Shown piece after piece: positions 1 to 8,769 of a stretch of DNA of 64,000 nt. The first letter of the stretch is position 1; every line of letters begins with the position of its first letter. Location: assembly GCF_004197395.1 (NCBI RefSeq), contig NZ_SELS01000036.1, positions 20,295 through 84,294 of the forward strand. The letters are read 5' to 3'. Source of the DNA: Paraburkholderia sp. UYCP14C (GTDB taxonomy: Bacteria; Pseudomonadota; Gammaproteobacteria; Burkholderiales; Burkholderiaceae). The position numbers and the translations under genes were made by a program. Under the pieces are notes generated by a model. The model saw only the letters and a program-made list of their open reading frames with translations. It had not been told where the DNA came from and did not search any database.

Positions 1-481
1 TCCGCATGGGAGTATCGCACTCATTGGTCAGTCTTACTTTCATCGCTGAATCTCCTGCATGGCTATTAGGTACTGTTGAAGGTATTCGGCAGAAAGTCGC
101 GGCCAGTGGTGGTGAGATGCAATATGCCTCCTCGGCGAACCGCTGCAGTCCCGCTACCCGCCTGTGAAGGTCTGCCGTCGAGCACGAGCTGATGCAAACT
201 TGGAGTGGGAATGAGCCTTCCGGATGCTATGCGGCGCATCAATCCACACGCGCTGTTCGTTGCAGCCGCAAAGCCGTCTTTCTCCTTCAAGTCGACAACC
301 GCCGACCTCCATCAAGACTTCTTGCCCGGCTGAAGCGCCCGCTCTGCAAGTGCCCCTGCGCGAACACTCGCCGCTTCTCTTGCCGGTCCGATAAAGCTCG
401 CAGTAGCGATAAGGCCTGTGGGGCGCCTCAGGGTGGCCAGGAATGTGACGGATCCCTGGGTTCGGTTATGATGTAAGTCCG
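1..481. other. Left-edge stretch without a recognisable gene
   Basis: Both strands have only short open frames with no recognisable domain, signal peptide or good ribosome-binding site. I see no repeat or RNA gene. It may be the tail of something outside the window. Confidence 0.5.
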
Positions 482-727
482 ATGACCTTGACTATCCGCG
501 GGAATAACGTGAAGCCGATCATATTGCGAGTGCCGCGCGATGAATCAGACGATCTGCTAGACGATTTGACTGCCTGGGCGAGCACCAGCGGCATCGACCC
601 CGGGCTTTCCACGTTCCTTGAGCCAGGCGCTGCGTCGAACACGAGTTCACCCGTCCTCTATCAGGTCTATGTGAGCGAAAGCTTCTTCGAGCAGTTCCCG
701 GAGTGGCGAATGTTCATCGAGCAGTAG
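482..727 (+). CDS. Small hypothetical protein (81 aa)
   Basis: An acidic 81-residue open frame with the composition of a soluble globular protein (clusters such as ESDDLLDDL, and a C-terminal SESFFEQFPEWRMFIEQ). I do not recognise a family. There is no signal peptide or membrane segment, and no strong Shine-Dalgarno precedes the ATG, so the start is uncertain. It stands alone, with no gene in operon distance. The protein-like composition argues for a real gene, but only weakly. Confidence 0.4.
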   Translation: MTLTIRGNNVKPIILRVPRDESDDLLDDLTAWASTSGIDPGLSTFLEPGAASNTSSPVLYQVYVSESFFEQFPEWRMFIEQ

Positions 728-1095
728 TGCACCGCCCCGCAAACCAAGCCATTCATTCCATGCCGTTGGAGCTGTACCCTGGCACCCGAGGGGGCAGAAA
801 GGCCGCGTCAACAAAGATCCCGCCTTTGGTACAACGGCGCACTCGTTCTACTGCCGACCCTTGCAATGGGCCGTGATTTTCCGCGTGGCACGAGCGGCCG
901 GCCATGAATCGGCCGCTGCACCGCTTGCTAACCTTCTAGCTTGCTGCCTCCGCGGTATCCTGGCCGCAGGAGAGTGGAGGCAAATAGCGGGCCACCGCCG
1001 ACGCCCGAGATGCGCTATGCCATCGTGGGACCCGTGGTGCTACTCGCTCGGCTCTGCAATATCGAGGAGATTGGCGACGCATTATTCCGCTGCCT
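728..1095. other. Intergenic stretch, nothing recognised
   Basis: Open frames here are short, arginine- and cysteine-rich and lack any motif, as expected for chance frames in GC-rich DNA. I see no hairpin followed by a T-tract and no repeat. Confidence 0.5.
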
Positions 1096-1533
1096 TCAAG
1101 GCCAGCAGCGCGGATCGATCGCACGCCAGCGAGACGGTAGGCCTTCCTTGCAACTGCGCATCGTCTGTTGAACAGACAGGCGACGGGCAATAAAGTGATT
1201 GACGGTCGACAGAAGATGTTCGATCGGCGCGGGTTTTCGAAGGAATGCAGAACAATAAAGAGACGCCGACTGCGGCTTATCCATCGCTGAAAGAAGGATG
1301 ATGGGAATGTCGGAAAGCATCGGTTGACACCTGAGGCGGCGGCATAATTCGGTGCCGTCCATCTCCGGCATCTGCCAGTCCGTGATAACAAGCTGAGGGT
1401 TGCAGTGTCTCGCTTTTTGGAGCGCGTCGCGACCATTTTCTGCGAGTACGACATGATGACCAACGCTCTCCAAGGCGAGTTGGAGGGCCCATGGGTTATC
1501 GAAGTCATCATCGACGAGCAAGACGGTAGACAT
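1096..1533 (-). CDS. Single-domain response regulator (CheY-like receiver)
   Basis: Receiver domain covering about residues 3-120. Seen directly: the acidic triad DDD near residues 8-10, a phosphoacceptor Asp in TDWQMPEMDG near residue 53, the switch Ser in ILLSAMD and the conserved Lys in FLRKPAP. There is no output domain; the last ~25 residues (from about SVQQTMRSC) are Cys/Arg-rich and may be a degenerate tail. The start is placed at MSTVLLVDDD because receivers begin this way; an in-frame ATG 13 codons upstream adds only a basic stretch. It would take phosphate from a kinase encoded elsewhere. A decayed HAMP kinase fragment lies 1.5 kb away on the same strand, so this may be the surviving member of a broken signalling locus. 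Confidence 0.75.
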   Translation of the reverse strand: MSTVLLVDDDFDNPWALQLALESVGHHVVLAENGRDALQKARHCNPQLVITDWQMPEMDGTELCRRLRCQPMLSDIPIILLSAMDKPQSASLYCSAFLRKPAPIEHLLSTVNHFIARRLSVQQTMRSCKEGLPSRWRAIDPRCWP

Positions 1534-1899
1534 GGTTGCGAGGCCCTTCTTTCGTTTGCCGAAGTTTCGCAACCATCATGCCCGCCACAGGTTCGCCGCA
1601 GTGGGTCCCCGAGACGATATATCGCTTCAGTCGCGCACGGTAATGACCGTCGAAACATGTCTGAAGGTTCCATCCAGCCTTCGCCTGGAAAACTCGATCG
1701 TGCCTCCACCGCCACCTCTCTGCGCACCCTACTAATGGGCGCAGGCACGGACTGCGACGGTGGGGTCTTTTTCGCAGTTCTGAGACCAGCACAGAATCGT
1801 CCGTGCTGGCGCTATTGACAGTTGAAGTGAGTGGCAACCGCATCCTGGGCATGTTCGTTGCAGCGACGAGGGTTCTCACTCGAGATTCTCGAGGGCGTC
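1534..1899. other. Spacer between response regulator and PRC-barrel pseudogene
   Basis: The minus strand has a short Gly-rich frame ending around 1650 (GGGTIEFSRR followed by a beta-like stretch and a stop). It could be the tail of a lost protein but is too short to assign. Nothing else is recognised. Confidence 0.4.
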
Positions 1900-2361
1900 A
1901 TGAGCACACTAGACCCACAAAGCGTCCCCTCTGGCGGTGCGCAAATCGTCGGCGGCAGAATAGGTGATGGGCCGGGCCCAGATGTCATGGCGGCATCAAC
2001 ATTGGAGGATACAAAAGTGGTGTCGTCCGACAATGAACACGTCGGCAAGATCTCGCACATCATGCTGGATGTGCGGAGTGGGACGCATTGCCTACGCTGT
2101 ACTGTCGGAAGGCGGCTTCCTCGGAATGGGCACCAATCTGCATGCCATTCCATGGACCGCGTTGACACTTGATACCGCCGAAACATGCTTCCGTGTCAGC
2201 ACCCCCGCACAGCGAATCAAGGACGACCCGGGGTTCGACAAGGGACCACTGGCCCTCGATGGCAGACGCTGCGTGGGCCACAACGGTTCACGAGCGCTAC
2301 AACCGTGCCCCTACTGTCCATCTCGCGGGATTTAGGCGCACCGAGCCAGTCCGAACTTTAG
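1900..2361 (+). pseudogene. Frameshifted PRC-barrel domain protein (paralogue of 5632-6096)
   Basis: The reading frame opens with MSTLDPQ and follows the intact gene at 5632-6096 almost residue for residue (GAQIVG, DGPGPDVMAAST, VVSSD, ISHIMLDVRSG). It then shifts frame near 2081 through one extra base, continues in the next frame (RIAYAVLSEGGFLGMG, LHAIPW, QRIKDDPGFDK), and shifts again near 2242 by another single base into WPSMADAAW. Joining the three frames restores a ~150-aa protein. PRC-barrel proteins are small beta-barrel proteins of varied, often unknown, role. The two single-base insertions make this copy inactive unless they are sequencing errors. The terminator-like hairpin after the gene is retained. 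Confidence 0.85.
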
Positions 2362-2370
2362 CCTGGGTTG

Positions 2371-2398
2371 CCGTGCCTGCAGCCGCCTTCAGGCACGG
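2371..2398 (+). terminator. Hairpin after PRC-barrel pseudogene
   Basis: Nine-base arms CCGTGCCTG and CAGGCACGG with a 10-base loop. Nearly the same stem follows the intact paralogue at 6108-6136, so the terminator was duplicated with the gene. There is no long T-tract. Confidence 0.55.
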
Positions 2399-2419
2399 TA
2401 AGCACGACGTATTGGCCCT

Positions 2420-2800
2420 ACCTCTGCGATTTAGGGTCTCTGTGCTGCGTGTCGGTCCGTAACACCCCTGCCGTTTGTCGTGCTTGAGGATGCAGCGTAC
2501 GGCGGTCCGCGTCGTAGTAACCAGGACTGATGCGTAAGTCGGCGTCAACGTCAGGATCCGCACCCCGGCCACTGACCAAGTGACGCTGGAGTATGTTCGG
2601 GCCACACCGCCCACGCCTGAACGAGCCAGGCGCAACTGCAGCGACGTTGGGCCGGGAGTTGGCCTGTGCATCGCAAGCGAGATCGTATGGCACATGACGC
2701 GGTTATCGACGCTGAGTCCCCACAGCTCGCTGAAACCCGGCTCTCGATTCGTCGGCCACACAGTAATCGCATTCTACGATCAAGACGCGGATACCGTTCA
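2420..2800 (-). pseudogene. Possible decayed receiver-domain remnant
   Basis: The minus strand starts with a frame reading LNGIRVLIVE, then an acidic pair and RAGFSELWG. This matches the beginning of a CheY-like receiver domain (beta1, Asp pair, alpha1). After ~25 residues the likeness fades, and a weak receiver-like stretch appears in another frame (ISPGYYDADRRTLHPQ, compare the TGYD segment of receivers). No phosphoacceptor Asp can be placed. It lies downstream of the HAMP-kinase fragment on the same strand, so both may come from one lost sensor/regulator locus. Confidence 0.3.
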
Positions 2801-2984
2801 GAGAGTGTGCAGACATCAAGGATCCTGCGGCATCGTCGAGACAATGCGATCGTGCAGCGCACGCCTTTGGGTGTAGTAACATAGGTCATCTCCAAGGGCA
2901 TCGTGCGTCCGATTAACTCGCACTCATAGCCTGCGCGGTCCGGCTTTTCCGTGGCGGACCGATTCCAGCTCCGGAGCGCCTCAA

Positions 2985-3329
2985 CGCCAGGGGTGGGTTT
3001 CGCTACCCACCTCCCGCGCGACCCGCGTCACTTCCGATGCGAACGAGCGCAACTGGTCGACCACCGTACTGATCGTGTTCTTGAGTTCAAGAATCTCGCC
3101 TTTCACGTCCACCCGTGATTTTCTTCGACAGATCGCCCGCCGCCACGGCCTTGGTTACGTCGGCGATATTGCGCACCTGGCTGGTCAGATTGCCGGCCAT
3201 GAAGTTGACGTTGTCGGTCAAATCTTTCCAGGTAGTGACGATTGGCGCGATGGAGAAACTGATCGCGTGGCTGCCACTTCTCGGTCGATCGTGGCTATGG
3301 CGCAGTTCATGCGGCGCAGCGCCGCTCAA
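2985..3329 (-). pseudogene. Fragment of a HAMP-repeat hybrid histidine kinase
   Basis: The minus strand encodes the HAMP-linker pattern typical of cytoplasmic sensor kinases with tandem HAMP repeats: [40 protein letters not shown] one-base insertion near 3113 shifts the frame, after which the pattern resumes as [34 protein letters not shown]. Only about 1.5 HAMP units remain. GAF, HisKA, ATPase and receiver domains that normally flank these are absent, so this is a relic of a gene usually several kb long. Confidence 0.8.
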
Positions 3330-3554
3330 TCACGACCAATACTTCGTCGCCCTGCTTCGGCCGTGTCGCTGTCTCCGTGGGCCAAACACCCAAGCCAATC
3401 GCCGGAATGCGTCGACAAACACTAGTGGCCCTCCTCTCGAACCTCGTCAGATTTTGTACACCGTCGGGATACCAGCCCAGATATCGGGGGGGACGCGCGA
3501 GTGCGCCGAACCGCGGCACAGGTCGTGCTTCCCCGTTAGGAAGTAGAAGAGGGG

Positions 3555-3968
3555 ATGGGCCACCAAATGGCAGAGTATTTGATCGCAGTCTTCCGCTCAT
3601 ATCGCGATGCTTCCGACGCACGCGACGCTCTCGCTGAGTCGGACTTATGTGACTTGGAGGTGCTCCTCTTCCCCCTTGCGTCTTCCCCGGGTTCCGCCAA
3701 ATCGGTGATTCCGTCGCACGAAATGGATCATGCGGAATACGCGGCTCACGGGGAACGGGGATTACTGGCCGTCAACCACTTCATCGCGCCGCAAGCCGAC
3801 TGTTTCGTTCCGAGCGTCGGTGAGGTCAGTAGAGCAGGCCACACACTGCTGGTCGCAACAGATCCTCCGGCCGCGCTCCTCGGGCGGATTTGCGCGAGGC
3901 TACGCGATTGCGGGGCCTTCGCGGTGCGGCCGCCAGGATCGCGCTGGCGGTTTTGCACCTCGCGGTGA
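3555..3968 (+). CDS. Hypothetical protein (137 aa)
   Basis: A soluble-looking protein of 137 residues starting after a GA-rich Shine-Dalgarno (GAAGAGGGG just before the ATG). The N-terminal half has a segment AVFRSYRDASDARDALAES that resembles a ferredoxin-like alpha/beta hairpin seen in small regulator-like Burkholderia proteins; the rest has no motif I recognise. There is no signal peptide or membrane helix. An alternative start four codons in (MAEYLIAVF) is possible. It stands alone on the plus strand between a kinase relic and a secreted coiled-coil gene. Confidence 0.5.
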   Translation: MGHQMAEYLIAVFRSYRDASDARDALAESDLCDLEVLLFPLASSPGSAKSVIPSHEMDHAEYAAHGERGLLAVNHFIAPQADCFVPSVGEVSRAGHTLLVATDPPAALLGRICARLRDCGAFAVRPPGSRWRFCTSR

Positions 3969-4299
3969 AACTATTGCCACGACTGGCCGCCGCGCGCAGC
4001 AATCGTCCTCTTGCAGGCGCAATGCAATGACAGGGTCGCCGGGAACAACGGCGTGATGCGCCCAGTAGAGAGCTACGCTTGTTCAAGCGATCTCCTCGGT
4101 TGCGGCACACGTTTCTGCCAGGCATGGCGGTTGCGCACTGGATCATACCTTGAAAAAAATGGGAGGACACCTGGAAAGGCACGGCTGCGTTGCAGCTACC
4201 GCCGCCCCCGTACCTTTTGTTGCGAAAGCATTACTTTTCACCGATTAAAAATTAAATCGACTAGCACTGGACAAGTGTCTTTCCCTGGGAGGAAGAATC

Positions 4300-4779
4300 A
4301 TGAAGAAGATTGTCGCGGCTCTTGCATCGGTCCTGCTCGTTTCCGCGGCGCTCGCTCAAACCGCGACGCCATCCGAAGCCGGCAAGGCACAATTGAAGGC
4401 AAATAGCGAGAAAAGTGAGGCGCAGGCCACCGCCAACAAGAAGAAGGCGGAAGCCCAGAGCGACGCCGACAAGGCTCAGGCGTCGGCGAACGAAGACAAG
4501 GCTTCTGCTCAGGCGGATGCTGACAAAAAAGCAGCGAAGATGGACAAGGCTACGTCGCCGAAGGAAGCGTCGGAGGCTCGTGCAGACGCAACGCGAGCAC
4601 AAGCCAACGCCGACAGGAAGAAGCGCGACGCCCAAGCCAAAGCCGACAAGAAAAGGCACGACGCCACCAAGGACGCGAACGTCGCTCAGGCGAAGGCAGA
4701 CAAGGATAAGGTCGAGGCGCAAAACGATGCCAACAAGAAAGCAGCTGATGAAAAGATTGACGCTGCCAAAAAACAATAA
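4300..4779 (+). CDS. Secreted Ala/Lys-rich coiled-coil protein
   Basis: Residues 1-19 form a clear Sec signal peptide (basic n-region MKK, hydrophobic core, cleavage after ALA). The mature ~140 residues are almost wholly Ala, Lys, Asp, Glu and Gln with quasi-repeated units such as KAEAQSDADKAQASA and KADKDKVEAQNDA. This is a highly charged, continuous amphipathic helix likely to form a periplasmic coiled coil. A strong Shine-Dalgarno (GGGAGGAAG) lies 6-7 bases before the ATG. No enzyme motif is present. The composition recalls stress-induced, intrinsically extended envelope proteins, but I cannot assign a function. It is monocistronic, with a hairpin downstream at 4845-4870. Confidence 0.8.
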   Translation: MKKIVAALASVLLVSAALAQTATPSEAGKAQLKANSEKSEAQATANKKKAEAQSDADKAQASANEDKASAQADADKKAAKMDKATSPKEASEARADATRAQANADRKKRDAQAKADKKRHDATKDANVAQAKADKDKVEAQNDANKKAADEKIDAAKKQ

Positions 4780-4844
4780 CTCGGAGGTGGCTCCATCTGT
4801 ACTTAGCGGGAGCGGCTAAGAGCGCAGGTAAGCGTAAATCACGC

Positions 4845-4870
4845 TCGGGGTGAGCGCGGGTTCACCCCGA
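4845..4870 (+). terminator. Hairpin downstream of the coiled-coil gene
   Basis: Nine-base perfect arms TCGGGGTGA and TCACCCCGA enclose an 8-base loop about 65 bases after the stop codon. Only two T follow directly, so it is a weak intrinsic terminator candidate. Confidence 0.5.
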
Positions 4871-5231
4871 TTGATTCGCTTATCGTGCGACCGAACTCTC
4901 TGCCGCAACGATCATGAGCCTGTAGCAACGACGTACGTCCGAGCATTCAACGCCACGAACACGACGACAACACGACTGCAAGTAACGTCAGTGTCCCGTA
5001 ACCCGTTCCCACCCATGTCGCACTGCAGCCTTGAAACGTTCCCACCCACTCTCTGGATAACGCGCCTCCCAATCATCACGCGCACTGGACTCGATTGATA
5101 CTCACGTGGCCTTTTCTGCGCGAATTCCTCAGCAAATGCGCAGACGGTCAGGTTACGTTGGGTATGGCTCCTGAAGCGCCGGCCAGTCCCGTCCCCGGGG
5201 GTATCGACACACAGGCTTCGCCTCAATGTGA
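4871..5231. other. Intergenic stretch, nothing recognised
   Basis: No frame with a known domain is present and frames on both strands look like chance. The stretch CGTTCCCACCCA occurs twice about 35 bases apart (around 5004 and 5037), a minor direct repeat of unknown meaning. Confidence 0.4.
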
Positions 5232-5402
5232 CTACTGCGGATCAGGTTCGTCCTCGTCGACTTTCTCACCGTCCTCTGATTCAATGCGGGTGGGTCCCCG
5301 GGTCGCGGGCGGGTCACTGGCCGGGAATGTGTCTTCAACCGCCCTGTCGACATCCTGCTCGGACCTGTCACTTGCGGGGTTCTGCTTCGGATTGGTAGCC
5401 AT
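5232..5402 (-). CDS. Small acidic hypothetical protein (56 aa)
   Basis: Starts at MATNPKQNPASDRSEQD and contains the pattern VDRAVEDTFPASDPPA. I associate this with a group of very small, acidic, apparently disordered proteins common in Burkholderia and Paraburkholderia. There is no signal peptide or membrane segment. Longer upstream in-frame starts add a basic segment that does not fit. Function unknown. It is divergently placed from the PRC-barrel gene at 5632, and the 229 bases between them could carry both promoters. Confidence 0.65.
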   Translation of the reverse strand: MATNPKQNPASDRSEQDVDRAVEDTFPASDPPATRGPTRIESEDGEKVDEDEPDPQ

Positions 5403-5631
5403 GTGAGTCTCTGGTGGGTGGAAAATTGATATCAGCAAGGGATGCTCCGCGAGCCGGGGTGCGCGCAGGTTTCCGGTGAGACTGCTCCGAGCACGGGCGC
5501 CCGACGCCGGCGTGCGTTTCGACGCCATTCCGGTCTTCCAGGGCTTGCTCGGATCCCAACGCCGGGTGCTGTCCCCGTGGGCATATTCGTTGCGCCGATG
5601 CAGTTTTCCACCTCACCATCGGGAGAACATC

Positions 5632-6096
5632 ATGAGCGCATTGGACCCACAAGGGACCGGATCTGGCAGCGGCGCGCAGATTGTCGGAAATGGTACGGGC
5701 GACGGACCCGGTCCCGACGTCATGGCCGCATCGACACTTAAAGGGACAACCGTCGTTTCGTCAGATGGTGCGGACGTCGGCAATATTTCCGACATCATGC
5801 TTGACGTACGCAGCGGCAGGATTGCATACGCGGTGCTTTCCGAGGGTGGATTTCTGGGGATGGGTGCAAGCCTGCACGCGATTCCGTGGAATGCATTGAC
5901 GCTCGATACCGACGCGGAATGCTTTCACGTCAGCATCGCCGTGCAGCGAATCAAGGACGACCCGGGTTTTGACAAGGACCATTGGCCCTCGATGGCGGAT
6001 GCCTCGTGGGGTGCGACGGTCCATCAATATTACAACCGTGATCCGTACTGGTCAGTATTACGCGATCTAGACGAACCACGACAGTCCGACGTTTAA
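5632..6096 (+). CDS. PRC-barrel domain-containing protein
   Basis: A 154-aa cytoplasmic protein. The PRC-barrel spans roughly residues 30-95: VVSSDGADVGNISDIMLDV, then RIAYAVLSEGGFLGMG and LHAIPW, the usual beta-strand pattern. A Gly-rich leader precedes it, and the C-terminus (RIKDDPGFDKDHWPSMADASW, YYNRDPYW) matches a tail common to Burkholderia proteins of this type. A GGGAG Shine-Dalgarno lies 6-10 bases before the ATG. PRC-barrels occur in RimM, photosynthetic reaction centre H subunits and many stress proteins; the specific job here is unknown. It is monocistronic with a strong terminator at 6108-6136, and its frameshifted paralogue is at 1900-2361. Confidence 0.85.
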   Translation: MSALDPQGTGSGSGAQIVGNGTGDGPGPDVMAASTLKGTTVVSSDGADVGNISDIMLDVRSGRIAYAVLSEGGFLGMGASLHAIPWNALTLDTDAECFHVSIAVQRIKDDPGFDKDHWPSMADASWGATVHQYYNRDPYWSVLRDLDEPRQSDV

Positions 6097-6107
6097 CCCA
6101 TCAGCGC

Positions 6108-6136
6108 ACCGTGCCTGGGACGCAACCAGGCACGGT
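6108..6136 (+). terminator. Intrinsic-type terminator after PRC-barrel gene
   Basis: Eleven-base perfect arms ACCGTGCCTGG and CCAGGCACGGT with a 7-base loop, 11 bases after the stop codon. An AT-rich but not pure T tail follows. Confidence 0.7.
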
Positions 6137-6951
6137 ATATACGTCTTCTTGTTCGCGACTCTATTCGTAGGGCTAAATTGCATTTCCCATATTCGGCCCG
6201 CGGAATGTCAGCCCCTTGTTCATTGCGGCGCCGAAAGGGAGTTATGGATCAGACACGCCCGGAATCGACAGCACGACCGCCGACGGGCACACATAGATCA
6301 TTTCGCGCAACACCTACGGGTTCCGTCGCTCATCAAAGCCTGCTTCGCGCGGTCGTACAGCGAATCGAACGACCGCGTCGCATGCGATTCGATGCCGACA
6401 GCGTCGAATCGCGGCCTGGCCATCGAATCGAATGCTCATCTTCTCTATCTCCACCGTTAGCTTTTGGAATCAGTACGTCATGTCCTGGGCCGTCGCGACA
6501 CCGGGCGGCGTACCATGCAAACGCACGGCGACACCAGCCCTGCGACAACGACCCACACGGCAAGTAGGCCAGATCCGAAGCGCAAATGTAGCTACCCCGC
6601 GTAAGGTAGGGCGATTGTGAGCGGGAAACGTCGCCGGTATCTTGACTGCGTCGAGCGCCGCGAAGTTCGGATACCCCGATTTACCCGGACAAAATCGAGC
6701 CATCGAGCGATGGCTGCGCGAATGGCGCCAACACGAATGAATATTCTGGAGACAACCATGCAGATGCTCACTCGCCATCAGCAGGAGAAGACCTGCTCAC
6801 CATCGATTCCAGCAAGGAACCCTGGGTCAAGGATTTTCCGCATCCGGGCTCGGATGTCTGCGCTCGGCCATACAGCCGAACGCTCGGCCTCGGTTGCCGT
6901 CGTACTGTCTGCGCGATCTTTATCGATTGCATTCGATCTTCCGGTAGAAGA
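6137..6951. other. 815-base stretch without a supported gene
   Basis: Several frames of 60-130 codons exist on both strands but are rich in His, Arg, Ser and Cys with no motif or ribosome-binding site. I see no transposase, RNA gene or repeat. It separates the left accessory segment from the sulfonate block. Confidence 0.5.
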
Positions 6952-7689
6952 TCAATGCGCGAGAATCTCCATCGCACTTTTTTTCAATTCCAGGAAGCGC
7001 GGTTCGAAAGCGACCTGCGGGGTACGGGGCCTTTCCAGTTCGATAGGTACGTCGAGTGCAACCCGTCCCGGTCGCGCTGAAAGCACAACAAGGCGCGTAC
7101 CGAGAAAGATCGCTTCGTCGATGTCATGAGTGATGAAGACGACCGTGCAGTGGAGTTGCTCCCACAGCGCGGTCAAAAACGTCTGCATGGAACTACGCGT
7201 TTGCGCATCCAGTGCGCCGAAAGGCTCGTCCATCAGCAGCACCTTCGGCTTCATCACGAGCGCCCGGGCGATCGCCACGCGCTGTTGCATGCCTCCCGAA
7301 AGCTCATAGGGCTTGTGCCGGGCGAAAGACTCCAGACCGATGATCCGGAGAATGTCCGCCGAATCCTTGTGCCGTTGTGCCTTCGGCACCGAATGCAGTG
7401 ACTGCCCGAACTCGATGTTTTCTTCCACGCTGAGCCACGGAAACAATCCGGCCTGCTGGAACACCACGACACGATCGGCCCCGGGCTGGTCTTTAATCTC
7501 GCCATCGATATAAATATTGCCGCGCGTGGGCGAGGTCAGACCGGCGAGCAAATGCAGCAAGGTCGTCTTTCCGCAGCCCGAGGCACCGAGCACAGTGATG
7601 AATTCTCCGCCCCGGAACTGCAGGTTGATGTTCTCGAGTGCCGATGTGGCGCCGAATGTCTTGTACAGTGAATCGATGACGATGTTCAA
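6952..7689 (-). CDS. tauB: Taurine/sulfonate ABC transporter ATP-binding protein
   Basis: A complete ABC ATPase of 245 aa: Walker [10 protein letters not shown] (about residues 35-43), Q-loop ([17 protein letters not shown]), signature SGGMQQR (about 131-137), Walker [12 protein letters not shown] and switch His in FITHDID (about 188). The Q-loop pattern and size are typical of the nitrate/sulfonate/taurine class (TauB/SsuB). It powers inner-membrane uptake with the permease and binding protein encoded just upstream; the order on the minus strand is permease, binding protein, ATPase. It sits 2.6 kb from tauR and 5.6 kb from xsc, which favours taurine over aliphatic sulfonate or nitrate as substrate. 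SsuB-type use cannot be excluded. Confidence 0.85.
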   Translation of the reverse strand: MNIVIDSLYKTFGATSALENINLQFRGGEFITVLGASGCGKTTLLHLLAGLTSPTRGNIYIDGEIKDQPGADRVVVFQQAGLFPWLSVEENIEFGQSLHSVPKAQRHKDSADILRIIGLESFARHKPYELSGGMQQRVAIARALVMKPKVLLMDEPFGALDAQTRSSMQTFLTALWEQLHCTVVFITHDIDEAIFLGTRLVVLSARPGRVALDVPIELERPRTPQVAFEPRFLELKKSAMEILAH

Positions 7690-7725
7690 GTTCGTCTCCT
7701 GCGTGACAGTCAGACAGTCAATGGT

Positions 7726-8745
7726 TCAATGCGCCAAATGTTTCGAGTACTGTGGCGCGACGTTGTTGTCGAAACTCGCTGGCACACTCGGAATGCGGCC
7801 TATCGAGTTGAGCACCTTGGCCGTGTTCACCAGAGTCAGGTACGTGGCGGACGTTTTGACGCCGGCGTCGAGGCCCATTACTTTCGGCGTGGACTGGTCC
7901 GCGCCCGAAAACAGCTCATAACCGGCGAGTTCGCTCGTCGCGACGGGCACCGTCACCCCGGTTGCTTTCGCCATCTCGGCAAGCGCCTTGTCGCGCTCCT
8001 TCATCGTCACCTGATAGCCCTGGTCGAGCGCGGAGACAAAACCGCGGACCAGGTCCGGATGCGCCTTCGCCCACTCGGAGTTGGCAATACAGACGTTGTA
8101 GCTCGAAGCTTCGCGCGGCAAATCGCCGTCCGTCTTGATCGCGTTGCCGCCAGCCGCGCGTAGAGCGCTGAATACCGGATCCCAGACGATTGCCGCGTCG
8201 ATCGCACCGGTCACCCAGGAAGTGCGCATCTGCGGGGGCGCCATATTAATCTGCGTGACAGAGTCATATGGCACATGCGCGGCCGCCAGGAAGGTCGCCA
8301 GTTCGAACGAGGCCTGCGAGCCGGCAACGATGGCGATCTTCTTGCCCTTCAGGCCCGCGACGTCGTGGATGCCGCTATCCGGCTTGACCACGATTCCGGC
8401 CGCATTGGTATATCGCTCCTGGTTGTACACGATGGTCATCGGCAGGCCCTGTGCAATCGCGGTGACGAGCGGTGGAACGCCAAGGCCGCACATGAACGTG
8501 AGACTGTTCGATGCCAATGCACTCATTGCCGCCGGCCCCGAACTGAAGAGCTTGTACTGGACATCGGCGTTCATCTGCTTTTCGAACATATGCTCGGCCA
8601 TCGACACCATGTACGGATCGGCGCCGTTATCCTCGTAGCCGATGATCACCTCGGGCTTGCTCTGCGAATAAACCGCGCCGGGAATCAGACAGCTACCGGC
8701 AAGCACCGCTGCGCTCACGCCATAGACCCATTGCATCTTTTTCAT
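7726..8745 (-). CDS. tauA: Taurine/sulfonate ABC transporter periplasmic binding protein
   Basis: A 339-aa protein with a Sec signal peptide over about residues 1-27 (cleavage near VYSQS). It is followed by the NMT1/TauA-like periplasmic fold: IIGYEDNGADPYMV at the start, GLKGKKIAIVAGSQASFELATF, and WVTGAIDAAIVWDPVFSAL, the last two being recurring blocks of sulfonate/nitrate binding proteins. A GGAG Shine-Dalgarno precedes the ATG. It would capture taurine or a related sulfonate in the periplasm and deliver it to the tauC/tauB importer. Ligand identity is inferred from the neighbouring tauR, xsc and tauE. Confidence 0.85.
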   Translation of the reverse strand: MKKMQWVYGVSAAVLAGSCLIPGAVYSQSKPEVIIGYEDNGADPYMVSMAEHMFEKQMNADVQYKLFSSGPAAMSALASNSLTFMCGLGVPPLVTAIAQGLPMTIVYNQERYTNAAGIVVKPDSGIHDVAGLKGKKIAIVAGSQASFELATFLAAAHVPYDSVTQINMAPPQMRTSWVTGAIDAAIVWDPVFSALRAAGGNAIKTDGDLPREASSYNVCIANSEWAKAHPDLVRGFVSALDQGYQVTMKERDKALAEMAKATGVTVPVATSELAGYELFSGADQSTPKVMGLDAGVKTSATYLTLVNTAKVLNSIGRIPSVPASFDNNVAPQYSKHLAH

Positions 8746-8769
8746 TTTTCGTCTCCTCGGATCACCCGA

